Assembly (NCBI GenBank): GCA_045535465.1
Contig: JAZSLS010000058.1
Coordinates: 1-27,688, forward strand
Direction: 5' to 3'
From: SIG636 sp045535465
GTDB taxonomy: Bacteria; Bacillota; Clostridia; Oscillospirales; CAG-382
Length of the DNA stretch: 27,688 nt
Below are positions 6,760-14,834 of the stretch, piece after piece. Both the position numbers and the translations under genes were made by a program. The notes below the pieces were generated by a model. That model did not search any database. It had not been told where the DNA came from and saw only the letters and a list, made by a program, of their open reading frames with translations. Every line of letters begins with the position of its first letter. Within the stretch, counting starts at the first letter, position 1.

Positions 6760-8748
6760 TTACTGACCTGCGATGCGAGCACGGAGAGAGATGTAGTCCG
6801 CAGCGGAGTCTATTTCGTCACCGTTATAGTCAACTGCCAACGCAAATGCACCGCTTACAACGGTCTTACCGCTGATAACCTGCTTTTGCATAATATAGTC
6901 AGCAGTGGAAACGGTGGTATCACCGTTAATGTCACCGCTTACAACGAGAGCGTAGCTAAGGGAAACGTTGCCGTCAACAACCACGTTTATAGTATATCCG
7001 GTGCCTATAATTGCGTTTGCCGCAACGTCCTTGCCGGAAGCATCACGGATAACGAGATACTCCTTATCCTCTTTGAACATAGCGATAGTGCTTTGGACGG
7101 TGGTGTTTACGTCAAAGCCCACAAATGCCTTTTTGCCTTCGTCCTTTTTGATATGGGTTTCGCCTGTGGTTATATCTGTAGGAGCCGCAGAAACGAGAGC
7201 AATGGTTGCGGTAGCGGTCTTGCTGTCGCTTGCGCCGACAGCGGTAATCTCAACGGTAAGAGAGGTGCCGCCTACCTGTGCGGGAATGGAAACGGAACGT
7301 TCGGTAACGCCGCTTGCCTCTGCTATAACAAGGCTGCCGTTCTTTATCTTGTAGTTGTAGGAGGTTGCGTTATCGCAAGCGCCCCAAGTAACGGTGGTTT
7401 CGGCACCAAGCTTAAGCTCGGCAGGTGCGCTTATAACGGGAGTGCCTACCGCAAGGGAGCGGCCGCCGTTTACAAGAATATGACCGTCGCCGTTAACCAC
7501 GCCGCTGTCGAGGTAAATACCCTTAAGGGTAAGCTTATCGCCAACTACTATACCCGTACAGCCCTCGTATCCGGGATAGCCGGAGTGAACTGCAACGAGA
7601 ATGTTTTTGCCGGAAACGGAAACGGTTCTTTCCACGCCGTTTTCGTAAATGGTGTTAACGGTGTAGGTGCCGTCAGCATTGGGAGAACACATAAAGGCTC
7701 TCCACCAGGTCATACCAAAGCTTTTACCCTTAGCAGCAGTCCAGATAGTGCTGTTGCTTACACTTTCGGAGCCATTGATGTCATTAATGGGAACGTACTC
7801 CATAAGAGTGGGGAAGGTTGCCGCATTGCCAAGCCTTACTATCTTTGTGGAAGCATTGTCGCCGGAGGAGCTCTTTGCGGTAACGGTAAGCTTTATATAT
7901 TTACCGCTTGCCTGTGCGGGAACGGTAAAGGAGGTGCCTGTGGTGCTGGAGGAAACGATGGTAGATGCCGCAGAAACAGCGCTGGGCTCACCGTTATAAA
8001 GCTCTGCCTTATAAGAGTAGGAGCTTGCATCGGAGATAGCGTCCCAGCTTACGGAAAGAGCGGTGTTGTAGTTAACAGAGTCAGCAGACTTAATATCGGG
8101 AGAGGTAAGTGCGGGAGACATAAGGCAGAACCAGTCAAGGTGCAAAGCGCCGCCGTTGGAAAGGTGAGATTTGGAAACCCAGCAGTCGCCGTTGCCCGTG
8201 CCTCTGGAGGTGGTGGGATAGCTGTCATAAATGTGGTAAGCGTAGGTGCTGTTAGCATTGTAGCCAACTATTGCTATAAAGTGGCCGGGAACGTGACCTA
8301 TTGCAACGCCGCCGCTCTTAAGATGGTTGATAAGAACGGTGGAGCCTGCGCCCTGCCACCAGCCTTGAGTGCCGTTACAGTCCATAGTAAAGCCGTACTT
8401 CTTGCCGTAACGAGCCTCAACGTAGGGATAAAGCTCGTATCTGTAAGTACCGTCAGCGCCGCCTGCGTTATACGCACCGATGCTGTACGCCCAAGCTGCA
8501 ACCTCATTAACGTCCATTGCCTTACCCGTAAGGTAACCAACGCAGTTTACAAGGGAGAATATACCGCAGCCCGTTGCACGAAGTGTGCCCGTACCGTAGG
8601 TGTTTGCGGCGCCTGTCCACTTAGCGTCGTTCTGAATAACGATAGGCAAAGGAGTAACAGCGGATGCGGGCATAGCGGAAAATACAAAGGCGGAAAATAC
8701 CATTGTAAGTGCCAAAAACAAGCCTATAAGTCTTGTGGTTTTTTTCAT
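6760..8748 (-). CDS. Secreted C39-like cysteine peptidase with dockerin (paralog 2)
   Basis: 662 residues. Signal peptide 1-30; the peptidase domain is almost identical to paralog 1, including Cys61, His156 and Asp175. The middle differs: an Fn3-like domain, the shared beta domain (about 310-435) and an extra Fn3-like domain (about 440-540) that paralog 1 lacks. A short module (about 545-600) and a dockerin-like pair (602-662; loops GDINGDTTVSTAD and YNGDEIDSAAD) end the protein. Ribosome binding site AGGAGA precedes ATG 8748. The pair looks like a tandem duplication in which the peptidase end stayed conserved while the binding modules diverged. It has its own promoter and terminator, so the two genes are separate transcription units. 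Confidence 0.88.
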   Translation of the reverse strand: MKKTTRLIGLFLALTMVFSAFVFSAMPASAVTPLPIVIQNDAKWTGAANTYGTGTLRATGCGIFSLVNCVGYLTGKAMDVNEVAAWAYSIGAYNAGGADGTYRYELYPYVEARYGKKYGFTMDCNGTQGWWQGAGSTVLINHLKSGGVAIGHVPGHFIAIVGYNANSTYAYHIYDSYPTTSRGTGNGDCWVSKSHLSNGGALHLDWFCLMSPALTSPDIKSADSVNYNTALSVSWDAISDASSYSYKAELYNGEPSAVSAASTIVSSSTTGTSFTVPAQASGKYIKLTVTAKSSSGDNASTKIVRLGNAATFPTLMEYVPINDINGSESVSNSTIWTAAKGKSFGMTWWRAFMCSPNADGTYTVNTIYENGVERTVSVSGKNILVAVHSGYPGYEGCTGIVVGDKLTLKGIYLDSGVVNGDGHILVNGGRSLAVGTPVISAPAELKLGAETTVTWGACDNATSYNYKIKNGSLVIAEASGVTERSVSIPAQVGGTSLTVEITAVGASDSKTATATIALVSAAPTDITTGETHIKKDEGKKAFVGFDVNTTVQSTIAMFKEDKEYLVIRDASGKDVAANAIIGTGYTINVVVDGNVSLSYALVVSGDINGDTTVSTADYIMQKQVISGKTVVSGAFALAVDYNGDEIDSAADYISLRARIAGQ

Positions 8749-8789
8749 AACAATCTCCTATCTATAAAATTGGGGTTCTCTCTATGTTA

Positions 8790-8819
8790 ATTTTACCCTA
8801 TATAAGGGAAGACTGTCAA
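8790..8819 (-). promoter_or_regulatory. Promoter of the second C39 gene
   Basis: Minus strand TTGACA (8814-8819), 18 bp, TAAAAT (8790-8795). The GCCCGTTGA flank is shared with the paralog promoter. Confidence 0.68.
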
Positions 8820-8885
8820 CGGGCATTTTGCCCTAAAAGCACGCCCTTTCAATGTGCAATACAAACAAAAACAGCTCCGCCCAAG

Positions 8886-9057
8886 GTTTAGCCGCCGTGT
8901 TTTCCCCACCGTATTCGTTTTGGCAACAAAACCGTGCAATCGGTCTGTTTGTAGGGGCGATTCCCGAATCGTCCGCCGCCAAGCGGCTAATGCCAACCTC
9001 TCCGTTTTACGAAAACACGGTTAAACCCGAAGCGTGGCGGGAATATCCCCCTACATA
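8886..9057. repeat. Nested inverted repeat resembling a MITE
   Basis: Outer pair GTTTAGCCGCCGTGTTTT (8886-8903) with GAAAACACGGTTAAACC (9011-9027). A second pair is GTTTGTAGGGGCGATTCCCG (from 8949) with CGGGAATATCCCCCTACATAAAC (to 9060). The arms interleave, so two elements or one rearranged element are possible. No convincing coding sequence lies inside. Gut clostridial genomes often carry TGTAGGGGCGATTCCCG-type repeats (recollection, not checked). Confidence 0.6.
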
Positions 9058-9069
9058 AACGGTAGCGTA

Positions 9070-9108
9070 AAACAAATAACGCCTCCCGCTTCTGAAGCGA
9101 AAGGCGTT
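9070..9108 (-). terminator. Terminator of the rpe-cyclophilin operon
   Basis: Minus strand AACGCCTTTCGCTT / AAGCGGGAGGCGTT hairpin (arms within 9079-9107) followed by TATTTGTTTT, starting about 10 nt behind the cyclophilin stop codon. Confidence 0.75.
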
Positions 9109-9118
9109 TTATATATTT

Positions 9119-9802
9119 CTAATCTATTATGGTTATCTTGGTTATAACGGGCTGTTTTTCATAGGGTATAGTGCCGTTGTTATCGGTGGGCTCTGCCGCT
9201 TTTGCAATAGCGTCAACAACCTCCATCCCCTCGGTAACCTTACCGAAAGCGGCGTAATTGCCGTCAAGGTGGGGTGCATCCTGATGCATTATAAAGAACT
9301 GGCTGGAAGCGCTGTCGGGATGGTCGGAGCGTGCCATAGAGATAACGCCGCGGGTATGCTTTAAGGGGTTATTAACGCCGTTGGAGGGAAACTCACCCTT
9401 AATATTAACACCGGAGCCGCCACCGCCGTTGTGGTCGGGGTCGCCGCCCTGTATCATAAAGCCTTCAATAATACGGTGGAAGGTAAGGCCATCGTAAAAG
9501 CCGTCTTTAACAAGCTTAAGGAAGTTCTTAGCGGTAATGGGAGCGTAAGTGGGGTCAACCTCCACCTTGATGGTGCCGTAGTCCTTAACCTCTATTGCCA
9601 CGGTTGTCTTCTCGGCAGGTTTTTCCCAAGGGCGAAGAACCAAAGTCACTGCTGCGCCTATTATAAGCACTGCCAAAGCTATGCATATAACAACGGTTGT
9701 TGTCTTCTTTTTCTTTTCCGCACGCTCTGCCGCCTCTAAGGCTTCACGCCTTGCACGTCTTTCTTCCAATAAAGCTTGGTATTTTTCGTCTCTGTTTGCC
9801 AT
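9119..9802 (-). CDS. Membrane-anchored cyclophilin-type peptidyl-prolyl isomerase
   Basis: 227 residues. A charged, helical cytoplasmic tail (1-34, rich in E/R/K), one transmembrane helix (35-57), then a cyclophilin domain (67-227) outside the membrane. Family motifs are clear: FHRIIEGFMIQGGD with catalytic Arg110, SQFFI (167-171) and LDGNYAAFGKV (179-189). It should speed prolyl cis-trans isomerisation during folding of exported proteins, which suits a cell that secretes many multidomain proteins. Ribosome binding site AAGGAG precedes the ATG. It is the second gene after rpe (11 nt gap). Confidence 0.93.
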   Translation of the reverse strand: MANRDEKYQALLEERRARREALEAAERAEKKKKTTTVVICIALAVLIIGAAVTLVLRPWEKPAEKTTVAIEVKDYGTIKVEVDPTYAPITAKNFLKLVKDGFYDGLTFHRIIEGFMIQGGDPDHNGGGGSGVNIKGEFPSNGVNNPLKHTRGVISMARSDHPDSASSQFFIMHQDAPHLDGNYAAFGKVTEGMEVVDAIAKAAEPTDNNGTIPYEKQPVITKITIID

Positions 9803-9813
9803 AACTACTCTCC

Positions 9814-10479
9814 TTATTTAACACTTTCTGTAACGGCAGCTGCCGCCGCCGCAATATCCTCTTTACCCAAAACGCTGCTGCCCGCAACAAGAACGTTTGC
9901 TCCTGCCTCGTACACAAGACGGGCGTTGTCTGCACCTATGCCGCCGTCAACCTCTATGTCAAAGTCAAGGCCCATCTCCTCACGAAGCGCCGCCAGCTCC
10001 TTAATCTTATCCACCGAGGCGGGCATAAACTTCTGACCGCCAAAGCCCGGCTCTACGCTCATAACCAGCGCAAGGTCAAGAAGAGGTAAAAGCTTACGAA
10101 TAGCGGAAACGGGGGTAGCGGGCTTTATTGCCACGCCGCACTTAACGCCCATTGCCCTTATTGCCTTAAGGTCTGCCTCCGCATCCTTGGTTGCCTCTAC
10201 GTGGATGCATATAAGGTCGGCGCCTGCATCCTTAAAGCTTTCAAGATAACGGCAGGGGTCATTTATCATAAGATGCACGTCGAAAAACATATTTGTCTTT
10301 TTACGTATGCTTTTGATAAGGGGCTGACCGAAGGAAATGTTGGGCACAAAGGCACCGTCCATAACGTCCAGATGCAGCCACGGCACCGATGCTTTTTCAA
10401 GAATTTCTATCTTCTCACCGATAGCGGAAAAATCCACCGCTAAAAGAGAGGGTGCAAGTGTAAGAGCTTTGTTTTGCAT
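9814..10479 (-). CDS. rpe: Ribulose-phosphate 3-epimerase
   Basis: Interconverts ribulose-5-phosphate and xylulose-5-phosphate in the cytoplasmic pentose phosphate pathway. TIM-barrel signatures are APSLLAVDF near the N-terminus, HLDVMDGAFVPN, FDVHLMI and a C-terminal phosphate-binding VDGGIG..NA with GSSVLG. The frame is open up to a GTG at 10491, but GGAG lies only 1 nt from that codon. ATG 10479 sits 11 nt from GGAGAG and gives 221 residues, the usual length, so I chose it. It is co-transcribed with the cyclophilin gene. Confidence 0.94.
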   Translation of the reverse strand: MQNKALTLAPSLLAVDFSAIGEKIEILEKASVPWLHLDVMDGAFVPNISFGQPLIKSIRKKTNMFFDVHLMINDPCRYLESFKDAGADLICIHVEATKDAEADLKAIRAMGVKCGVAIKPATPVSAIRKLLPLLDLALVMSVEPGFGGQKFMPASVDKIKELAALREEMGLDFDIEVDGGIGADNARLVYEAGANVLVAGSSVLGKEDIAAAAAAVTESVK

Positions 10480-10639
10480 AAAATAAGCCACTCTCCGTTT
10501 CTGCGCCTAAAAACACCTAAAGGGTAGGTGCGGCATAAGATGATACAGTAAAATAAGCCGCCGCCGCTTTGCAAAAGGACGTTTAAAGCAAAGGAGCTTA
10601 CCGTTAAGTGCAAGGGGACGGCGTCACCTATATATAGTA

Positions 10640-10680
10640 AAACAAAACTCCGCCGATGTCAAGTGCCGACGGAGCTTTTG
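10640..10680 (-). terminator. Terminator of the cohesin-like gene
   Basis: Imperfect hairpin AGCTCCGTCGGCA / ATCGGCGGAGTT on the minus strand followed by TTGTTTTAC, about 16 nt behind the stop codon. It does not belong to the unit A family. Confidence 0.7.
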
Positions 10681-10695
10681 TTTAATTTTAAGGCA

Positions 10696-11778
10696 TTAGC
10701 CTATACTGTCTATAATGCCTGCATCGTATTTGAGCACCATTGATGCGTCAAGGCTGTCAACGTATCCATCCCCGTTAACGTCGCCGCTTAGAGAAACGAA
10801 TGATAAAATGCCCGCATCGTATTTAAGCGCAACGGAGGCATCAAGACTGTCTACGCACTCGTCTGCGTTAAGGTCGCCCTTTGCGGTTTCCTTTATCAAG
10901 GGACGAGCATCGCAAAGCTCCCACTCATACTCCGCAAAGCTGTTGCCGTAGCTGTCACCACCGCCTACGTTCATAACGTAAAGCTCCGTGGTATCCGTAG
11001 TGGCAAGGCTAACAAAACGAAAGCTAACGGACACGTCGCCGTCGTCCTTCACGCCCATTCCGACAAGGCTTATTTTATAGCCCGTGGAAACAAAGCCGTA
11101 TTCGTTTATCTCCCAGCCCTTGCCCTTTGGAGCAGAGCAGGTAACCCCCTCAAGGCGCATAACGGCAGGGTCGTAGTTAAGCGTAAAAGTAAAGCGGCTA
11201 AGACCGCCGGATAGATTTCTGCTTATGCCTACGGGGTATACCTTATAGGTAAACTCATTCCCAAGGGCTACCCTTTTGCTGCTGATTTCCGTGGCAAGGG
11301 TCAAACGCTCGGCAAAAACGCTGTCCTTTTTGCTAAGGGCTACGCTCTTACTGTCAAGAGAGTAGTATTCGCCCTCTATCATATCGCCCATATTAACGGA
11401 TATACCGTCAACCGTCAAAGCAAAATCCTTATAAAGAGGGCTTTTATAGACATCCTTTGCCAGGTCAAGCTCGCCTGTTACACAATTTTCCCTTTTTACG
11501 CAGTTATCAAAGGTGTAGACAGTGGCAAGCAACAGCTTATCCTCCTTCCACCTTCCACCCTCGTAGGCGGTACAGGTAAGCGACACGGAAAAGCTTTGCT
11601 CGTGGTAAAGAGTGCCTGTGGTTTCAAAGAAAAACTCTATCTTCTCCAAATTTTCATCATAAAGCGCAGTAAGAGAGCTTATCCTTGCAAGATAATGCAC
11701 GTCCTTTGCGGAAGTAGCAAGCGAAGCAGAGGATAAGACTATAAAAATAGCTAAAAATGCACCAAGGCAACGCCTCAT
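10696..11778 (-). CDS. Secreted cohesin-like and dockerin protein
   Basis: 360 residues. Signal peptide about 1-23, an N-terminal domain of unknown type (25-160), and a beta domain (165-285) with cohesin-like features: LGNEFTYKVYPVGI, then LSRFTFTLNYDPAVMRLEGV and SVSFRFVSLA. A classical dockerin pair follows (300-356; loops GDLNADECVDSLD and GDVNGDGYVDSLD, each followed by a KYDAGI helix). A protein with both partners could chain other dockerin proteins or act as an adaptor. The cohesin call rests on pattern only; other Ig-like folds look similar. Ribosome binding site AAGGTG precedes the ATG. It is a single-gene unit with its own promoter and terminator. Its dockerin class matches that of the amidase at 17966-21607, not that of the C39 peptidases. 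Confidence 0.75.
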   Translation of the reverse strand: MRRCLGAFLAIFIVLSSASLATSAKDVHYLARISSLTALYDENLEKIEFFFETTGTLYHEQSFSVSLTCTAYEGGRWKEDKLLLATVYTFDNCVKRENCVTGELDLAKDVYKSPLYKDFALTVDGISVNMGDMIEGEYYSLDSKSVALSKKDSVFAERLTLATEISSKRVALGNEFTYKVYPVGISRNLSGGLSRFTFTLNYDPAVMRLEGVTCSAPKGKGWEINEYGFVSTGYKISLVGMGVKDDGDVSVSFRFVSLATTDTTELYVMNVGGGDSYGNSFAEYEWELCDARPLIKETAKGDLNADECVDSLDASVALKYDAGILSFVSLSGDVNGDGYVDSLDASMVLKYDAGIIDSIG

Positions 11779-11799
11779 TTTTAATCACCTTCCACAAAT

Positions 11800-11828
11800 A
11801 TTGTAACAGTATTTACTTCATTTGTCAA
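11800..11828 (-). promoter_or_regulatory. Promoter of the cohesin-like gene
   Basis: Minus strand TTGACA (11823-11828), 17 bp, TACAAT (11800-11805). It lies back to back with the tRNA-Gln promoter; the two -35 boxes are 15 nt apart. Confidence 0.75.
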
Positions 11829-11843
11829 TAGAATAAATTTCAC

Positions 11844-11872
11844 TTGACAACAGACGCAAAAACGGGTATAAT
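11844..11872 (+). promoter_or_regulatory. Sigma-A promoter of tRNA-Gln
   Basis: TTGACA (11844-11849), 17 bp, TATAAT (11867-11872), a perfect consensus 12 nt upstream of the tRNA. Confidence 0.88.
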
Positions 11873-11884
11873 AACTAAGCACTT

Positions 11885-11960
11885 AGGGATATAGCCAAGC
11901 GGTAAGGCAACGGACTTTGACTCCGTCATTTCGCTGGTTCGAACCCAGCTATCCCTGCCA
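11885..11960 (+). tRNA. tRNA-Gln (anticodon UUG)
   Basis: Acceptor AGGGATA/TATCCCT, anticodon loop CTTTGAC in stem ACGGA/TCCGT, T-arm GCTGG-TTCGAAC-CCAGC, discriminator G and encoded CCA. The sequence closely follows glutamine tRNAs of other Firmicutes. Confidence 0.95.
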
Positions 11961-11992
11961 AAAATCGACAGGTTTCGACCTGTCGATTTTTT
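11961..11992 (+). terminator. Intrinsic terminator of tRNA-Gln
   Basis: AAAATCGACAGGT-TTCG-ACCTGTCGATTTTTT directly after the CCA end. Confidence 0.9.
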
Positions 11993-12205
11993 ATCCATTG
12001 CGAAAGCAATGGTATATCATCGCCGTAAGGCGTATATCATCACGCGTAGCGTGTATCTCATCAGCCGCAGGCTGTATTACCTTTCGCAATGATGATATGC
12101 AAAACTTCGTTTTGATGATATGCAATTTCTACAAAATTGATGATATGCAAGGCTTCGCCTTGATTTATACGAGAGTTCGAATTCATACGCAAAACTGCCG
12201 AAAAT
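11993..12205 (+). repeat. tRNA-linked hairpin array, copy 3 (complete)
   Basis: TTATCC, palindrome ATTGCGAAAGCAAT, TATATCATC, GCCGTAAGGC, TATATCATC, ACGCGTAGCGT, TATCTCATC, AGCCGCAGGCT, then half hairpin CTTTCGCAAT. The spacers then flip to GATGATATG with AAAACTTCGTTTT, AATTTCTACAAAATT and AAGGCTTCGCCTT. It ends in ATTCATACGCAAAACTGC. The half hairpin can pair with the left arm of the first palindrome (ATTGCGAAAG), as CTGCGGCTT can with AAGCCGCAG in copy 2. No gene is seen in the stretch. Confidence 0.83.
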
Positions 12206-12221
12206 ATCTTTTTTGTATATG

Positions 12222-12254
12222 AAAACCGTTTGGGGGTATCCCAAACGGTTTTTT
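12222..12254 (-). terminator. Terminator of the parA-fucO operon
   Basis: AAAACCGTTTGGG / CCCAAACGGTTTT hairpin with a T run, 6 nt behind the fucO stop codon. Its symmetry would also stop plus-strand transcripts leaving the tRNA-Gln array. Confidence 0.85.
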
Positions 12255-12259
12255 ATTAT

Positions 12260-13408
12260 CTACATAAGCTTAAGATAAAGCTCTTTAATCTCTTCTACGC
12301 AGGTTTCCCTGGGGTTGCCGGGACGACAAGCGTCATCAAAGGCAGACTGCGCAAGGAAGTCAACATCCTCCGCCTTTACTATTTCCTTAAGGTCAGCAGG
12401 AATACCTACGTCGGCAGAAAGCTTTTTAACTGCATCTATCGCCGCTTTTCTTGCTTCCTCGATAGTCATAGCATCTACGTCCTTAACACCCATAGCTGTA
12501 GCTATTGCCCTGTACTTTTCACCCGTTGCGGGAGCGTTATATTCCATAACGGTAGGAAGTATTATAGCGTTTGCAACACCGTGAGGAGTGTCGTACAACG
12601 CACCGAGAGGGTGTGCCATAGAATGAACTATGCCAAGACCTACGTTGCTAAAGCCCATACCTGCAACGTACTGACCGAGAGCCATACCCTCCCTGCCCTC
12701 GTCCTCACCGAGGACAGCAGAACGAAGGGACTTTGAAATTATCTCAATAGCCTTAAGGTGGAACATATCGCTAAGCTCCCAAGCGCCAAGGGTAATATAG
12801 CCCTCAATAGCGTGGGTGAGCGCATCCATACCTGTAGCGGCAGTAAGCCCCTTGGGCATAGTAGCCATCATATCGGGGTCAACCACAGCAACAACAGGGA
12901 TATCGTGAACGTCAACGCAAACCATCTTGCGGTCGTTTTCCGCATCGGTAATAACGTAGTTAATGGTAACCTCTGCCGCAGTACCTGCAGTGGTGGGAAC
13001 GGCAATTATGGGAACGCACTTGTTTTTGGTGGGAGCTACGCCCTCAAGGCTTTTTACGTCATAAAAATCGGGATTGGTGATGATAATACCAATTGCCTTT
13101 GCGGTATCGATAGAGGAGCCGCCGCCTACCGCAACAATGCAGTCTGCGCCGCTTGCCTTAAAGGCGTTGACGCCCGTTTGAACGTTTTCAATAGTAGGGT
13201 TGGGCTTTATGCCGCTGTATATTTCGTAAGGAATAGCCGCATCCTCAAGGACGTCGGTAACCTTTTTGGTAACGCCAAACTTTAAAAGGTCGGGGTCGGA
13301 GCAAACAAAAGCCTTTGCAAAGCCTCTTGCCTTTATCTCGGTAGCTATCTCCTTGATAGCGCCCTTGCCGTGATAGCTTGTTTCGTTAAGAACAAATCTG
13401 TTAGCCAT
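12260..13408 (-). CDS. fucO: Lactaldehyde reductase, iron-dependent alcohol dehydrogenase family
   Basis: Reduces L-lactaldehyde to 1,2-propanediol with NADH, the redox outlet of fucose and rhamnose fermentation in the cytoplasm. 382 residues, collinear from start to end with my recollection of E. coli FucO. Seen: MANRFVLNET start, NAD-binding GGGSSIDTAKA (95-105), VPTTAGTAAEVT (137-148), and metal ligands Asp195, His199, His262 and His276, matching the iron site of the family. It starts 14 nt behind the MORN gene and is the last gene of the long operon. No fucose or rhamnose isomerase or kinase is in the window, so it may serve a general alcohol or aldehyde reduction role. Confidence 0.93.
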   Translation of the reverse strand: MANRFVLNETSYHGKGAIKEIATEIKARGFAKAFVCSDPDLLKFGVTKKVTDVLEDAAIPYEIYSGIKPNPTIENVQTGVNAFKASGADCIVAVGGGSSIDTAKAIGIIITNPDFYDVKSLEGVAPTKNKCVPIIAVPTTAGTAAEVTINYVITDAENDRKMVCVDVHDIPVVAVVDPDMMATMPKGLTAATGMDALTHAIEGYITLGAWELSDMFHLKAIEIISKSLRSAVLGEDEGREGMALGQYVAGMGFSNVGLGIVHSMAHPLGALYDTPHGVANAIILPTVMEYNAPATGEKYRAIATAMGVKDVDAMTIEEARKAAIDAVKKLSADVGIPADLKEIVKAEDVDFLAQSAFDDACRPGNPRETCVEEIKELYLKLM

Positions 13409-13422
13409 AGCTTTCTCCTTTT

Positions 13423-14322
13423 TTAGTTATCTGTGCTGTTTTCATCGGAAGACGGTGCCGCAGGGGTGGTGGCATCGTTTTCAACTACTACTATTTTACC
13501 CGCTTCAAAGTAGCCCATATACTCTTTACCGTCGGCATAAATGTATATTGCCGCAGCGCCGTGACGGTATCTGCCGTCCTCCATCAGCATAAAGCTGCCG
13601 TTTTCGTCCGTCACACGGGTATCGGGCAAGCCATTGATAAAAGCGCCCGAATAGCGGTCGCCGTTGGCGTACTCTATAACGCCCTTGCCCCATTTTTTAT
13701 CGTTTACCCATTCGCCATCGTATTTTTCGGTTTTTTCTCCGTTTGGCATAATCAAAACGCCCTCACCGTGGCGGGCATCCTTAAAATAATTGCCCTCGTA
13801 GGTGTTGCCGTTTGCCCAGGTATACTTGCCGTAGCCTTCCATAGCGTTATTTACAAAGCCGCCCTCGTAAACGTCGTTATTGGCCCAATGCATAGTGCCC
13901 TGACCGTGGCGACTGCCGTTTTCAAAATCGCCGTCGTAGATATCCTCGTTGGAGTAATAAAAAGTGCCTTTACCGTGTATAGCGTCACGGCGGAACTCAC
14001 CTTCGTACTTATCTCCCTTTGCCCAGGTCATAACGCCCTTGCCGTCACGACAAAGGATGTCTATATCCCCTACGTAAACGTCGCCGTTTTCGAATTTAAT
14101 GGTGCGGTGTTCCTTATCAAGCGTGGCTGTTATACCGCCGGGGTATTTCATCCAGCCGCTCCAGGGTTGACCGTTTTTAACCTTGCCTACAAACTTTATG
14201 CCGCTGTCAGAGGTGTACCTGTAGCCCAAAGCAAGAACCACTATAATGGTAATAAGCACCAGCGCCAAGGACCATATAGTAACCATTAACACCGGGTGTA
14301 TTCTGTTTTTTTTCTGTGCCAT
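13423..14322 (-). CDS. Membrane-anchored MORN-repeat protein
   Basis: 299 residues. One N-terminal transmembrane helix (about 11-34) and then about seven MORN repeats (60-230), with units such as YEGEFRRDAIHGKGT, YDGDFENGSRHGQGT and YEGNYFKDARHGEGV. An acidic/Ser-Thr-rich tail (280-299) ends it. The repeats should lie outside the membrane. MORN repeats form elongated beta hairpin stacks that bind lipids or proteins; the bacterial role is not established. It lies between a small membrane protein gene and fucO, with short gaps on both sides (28 and 14 nt), so it is in the parA operon. Confidence 0.88.
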   Translation of the reverse strand: MAQKKNRIHPVLMVTIWSLALVLITIIVVLALGYRYTSDSGIKFVGKVKNGQPWSGWMKYPGGITATLDKEHRTIKFENGDVYVGDIDILCRDGKGVMTWAKGDKYEGEFRRDAIHGKGTFYYSNEDIYDGDFENGSRHGQGTMHWANNDVYEGGFVNNAMEGYGKYTWANGNTYEGNYFKDARHGEGVLIMPNGEKTEKYDGEWVNDKKWGKGVIEYANGDRYSGAFINGLPDTRVTDENGSFMLMEDGRYRHGAAAIYIYADGKEYMGYFEAGKIVVVENDATTPAAPSSDENSTDN

Positions 14323-14350
14323 AAAAGCACCTGCCTTTCATATATCCGCA

Positions 14351-14779
14351 TTAAGCCACAAGACCTTTAAACACCTCAACTGCCCAGGGTAACAGCGCTG
14401 CGCAAAGCACCGCCGCTATTGCCGCACCCAGCAAAGCAACCACCAAGGATATAAGGCTGCTGCTGTTTGCACCGTATTTTGCAAGAGTCTTTTCCTTAAG
14501 CTCGGGAGCAAGATAATAACGCTCTCCGTCTTCGGAGGCAAGCACCGCCTCGGATAAAGACGTTCCCTTTCTAAGGGCAAGCTTGAACAAAAAGCTGCCG
14601 CAGCCTATTGATTTAAGGGTAACGGCACTTACGTCGTCCACGGCGTCCTCTGCCGCAAGCCCTCGCACCAGCTTGCCGATAACGCACTTAACGTAAAAGC
14701 CGTAAGCGCAGGCTATTATTAACCCTGCCGCAAAGCACCAAAGCAGATGCTCGCCGGACTTAATGCCAAGAATATTCAC
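14351..14779 (-). CDS. Uncharacterised two-helix membrane protein
   Basis: 142 residues with hydrophobic segments at about 11-30 and 105-131, and a soluble middle part (about 40-100) containing a DGERYYLAPELKEKTL stretch. The start is GTG (14777-14779), supported by GGAGG 7 nt upstream. I recognise no family. It follows serS by 55 nt without a clear terminator and precedes the MORN gene, which suggests a shared envelope role. It could pair with the MORN protein. Confidence 0.72.
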   Translation of the reverse strand: MNILGIKSGEHLLWCFAAGLIIACAYGFYVKCVIGKLVRGLAAEDAVDDVSAVTLKSIGCGSFLFKLALRKGTSLSEAVLASEDGERYYLAPELKEKTLAKYGANSSSLISLVVALLGAAIAAVLCAALLPWAVEVFKGLVA

Positions 14780-14834
14780 TACTGTTCCTCCTAAAGAACG
14801 CCAAAAAGGGACTTTTTATTCAAAACGCTTTTTG

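Noticed and set aside
6733..8790. 685-codon plus-strand open frame opposite the second C39 gene
   Set aside because: Same antisense shadow, arising from codon bias in the Thr/Ser/Ala-rich minus-strand protein.
8852..9058. 68-codon frame inside the inverted repeats
   Set aside because: No ribosome binding site and no recognisable protein; the repeat structure explains the sequence better.
11993..12205. CRISPR array
   Set aside because: The conserved parts are only about 9 nt, they invert halfway, and the variable parts are palindromes of unequal length, unlike spacers. No cas gene is present.
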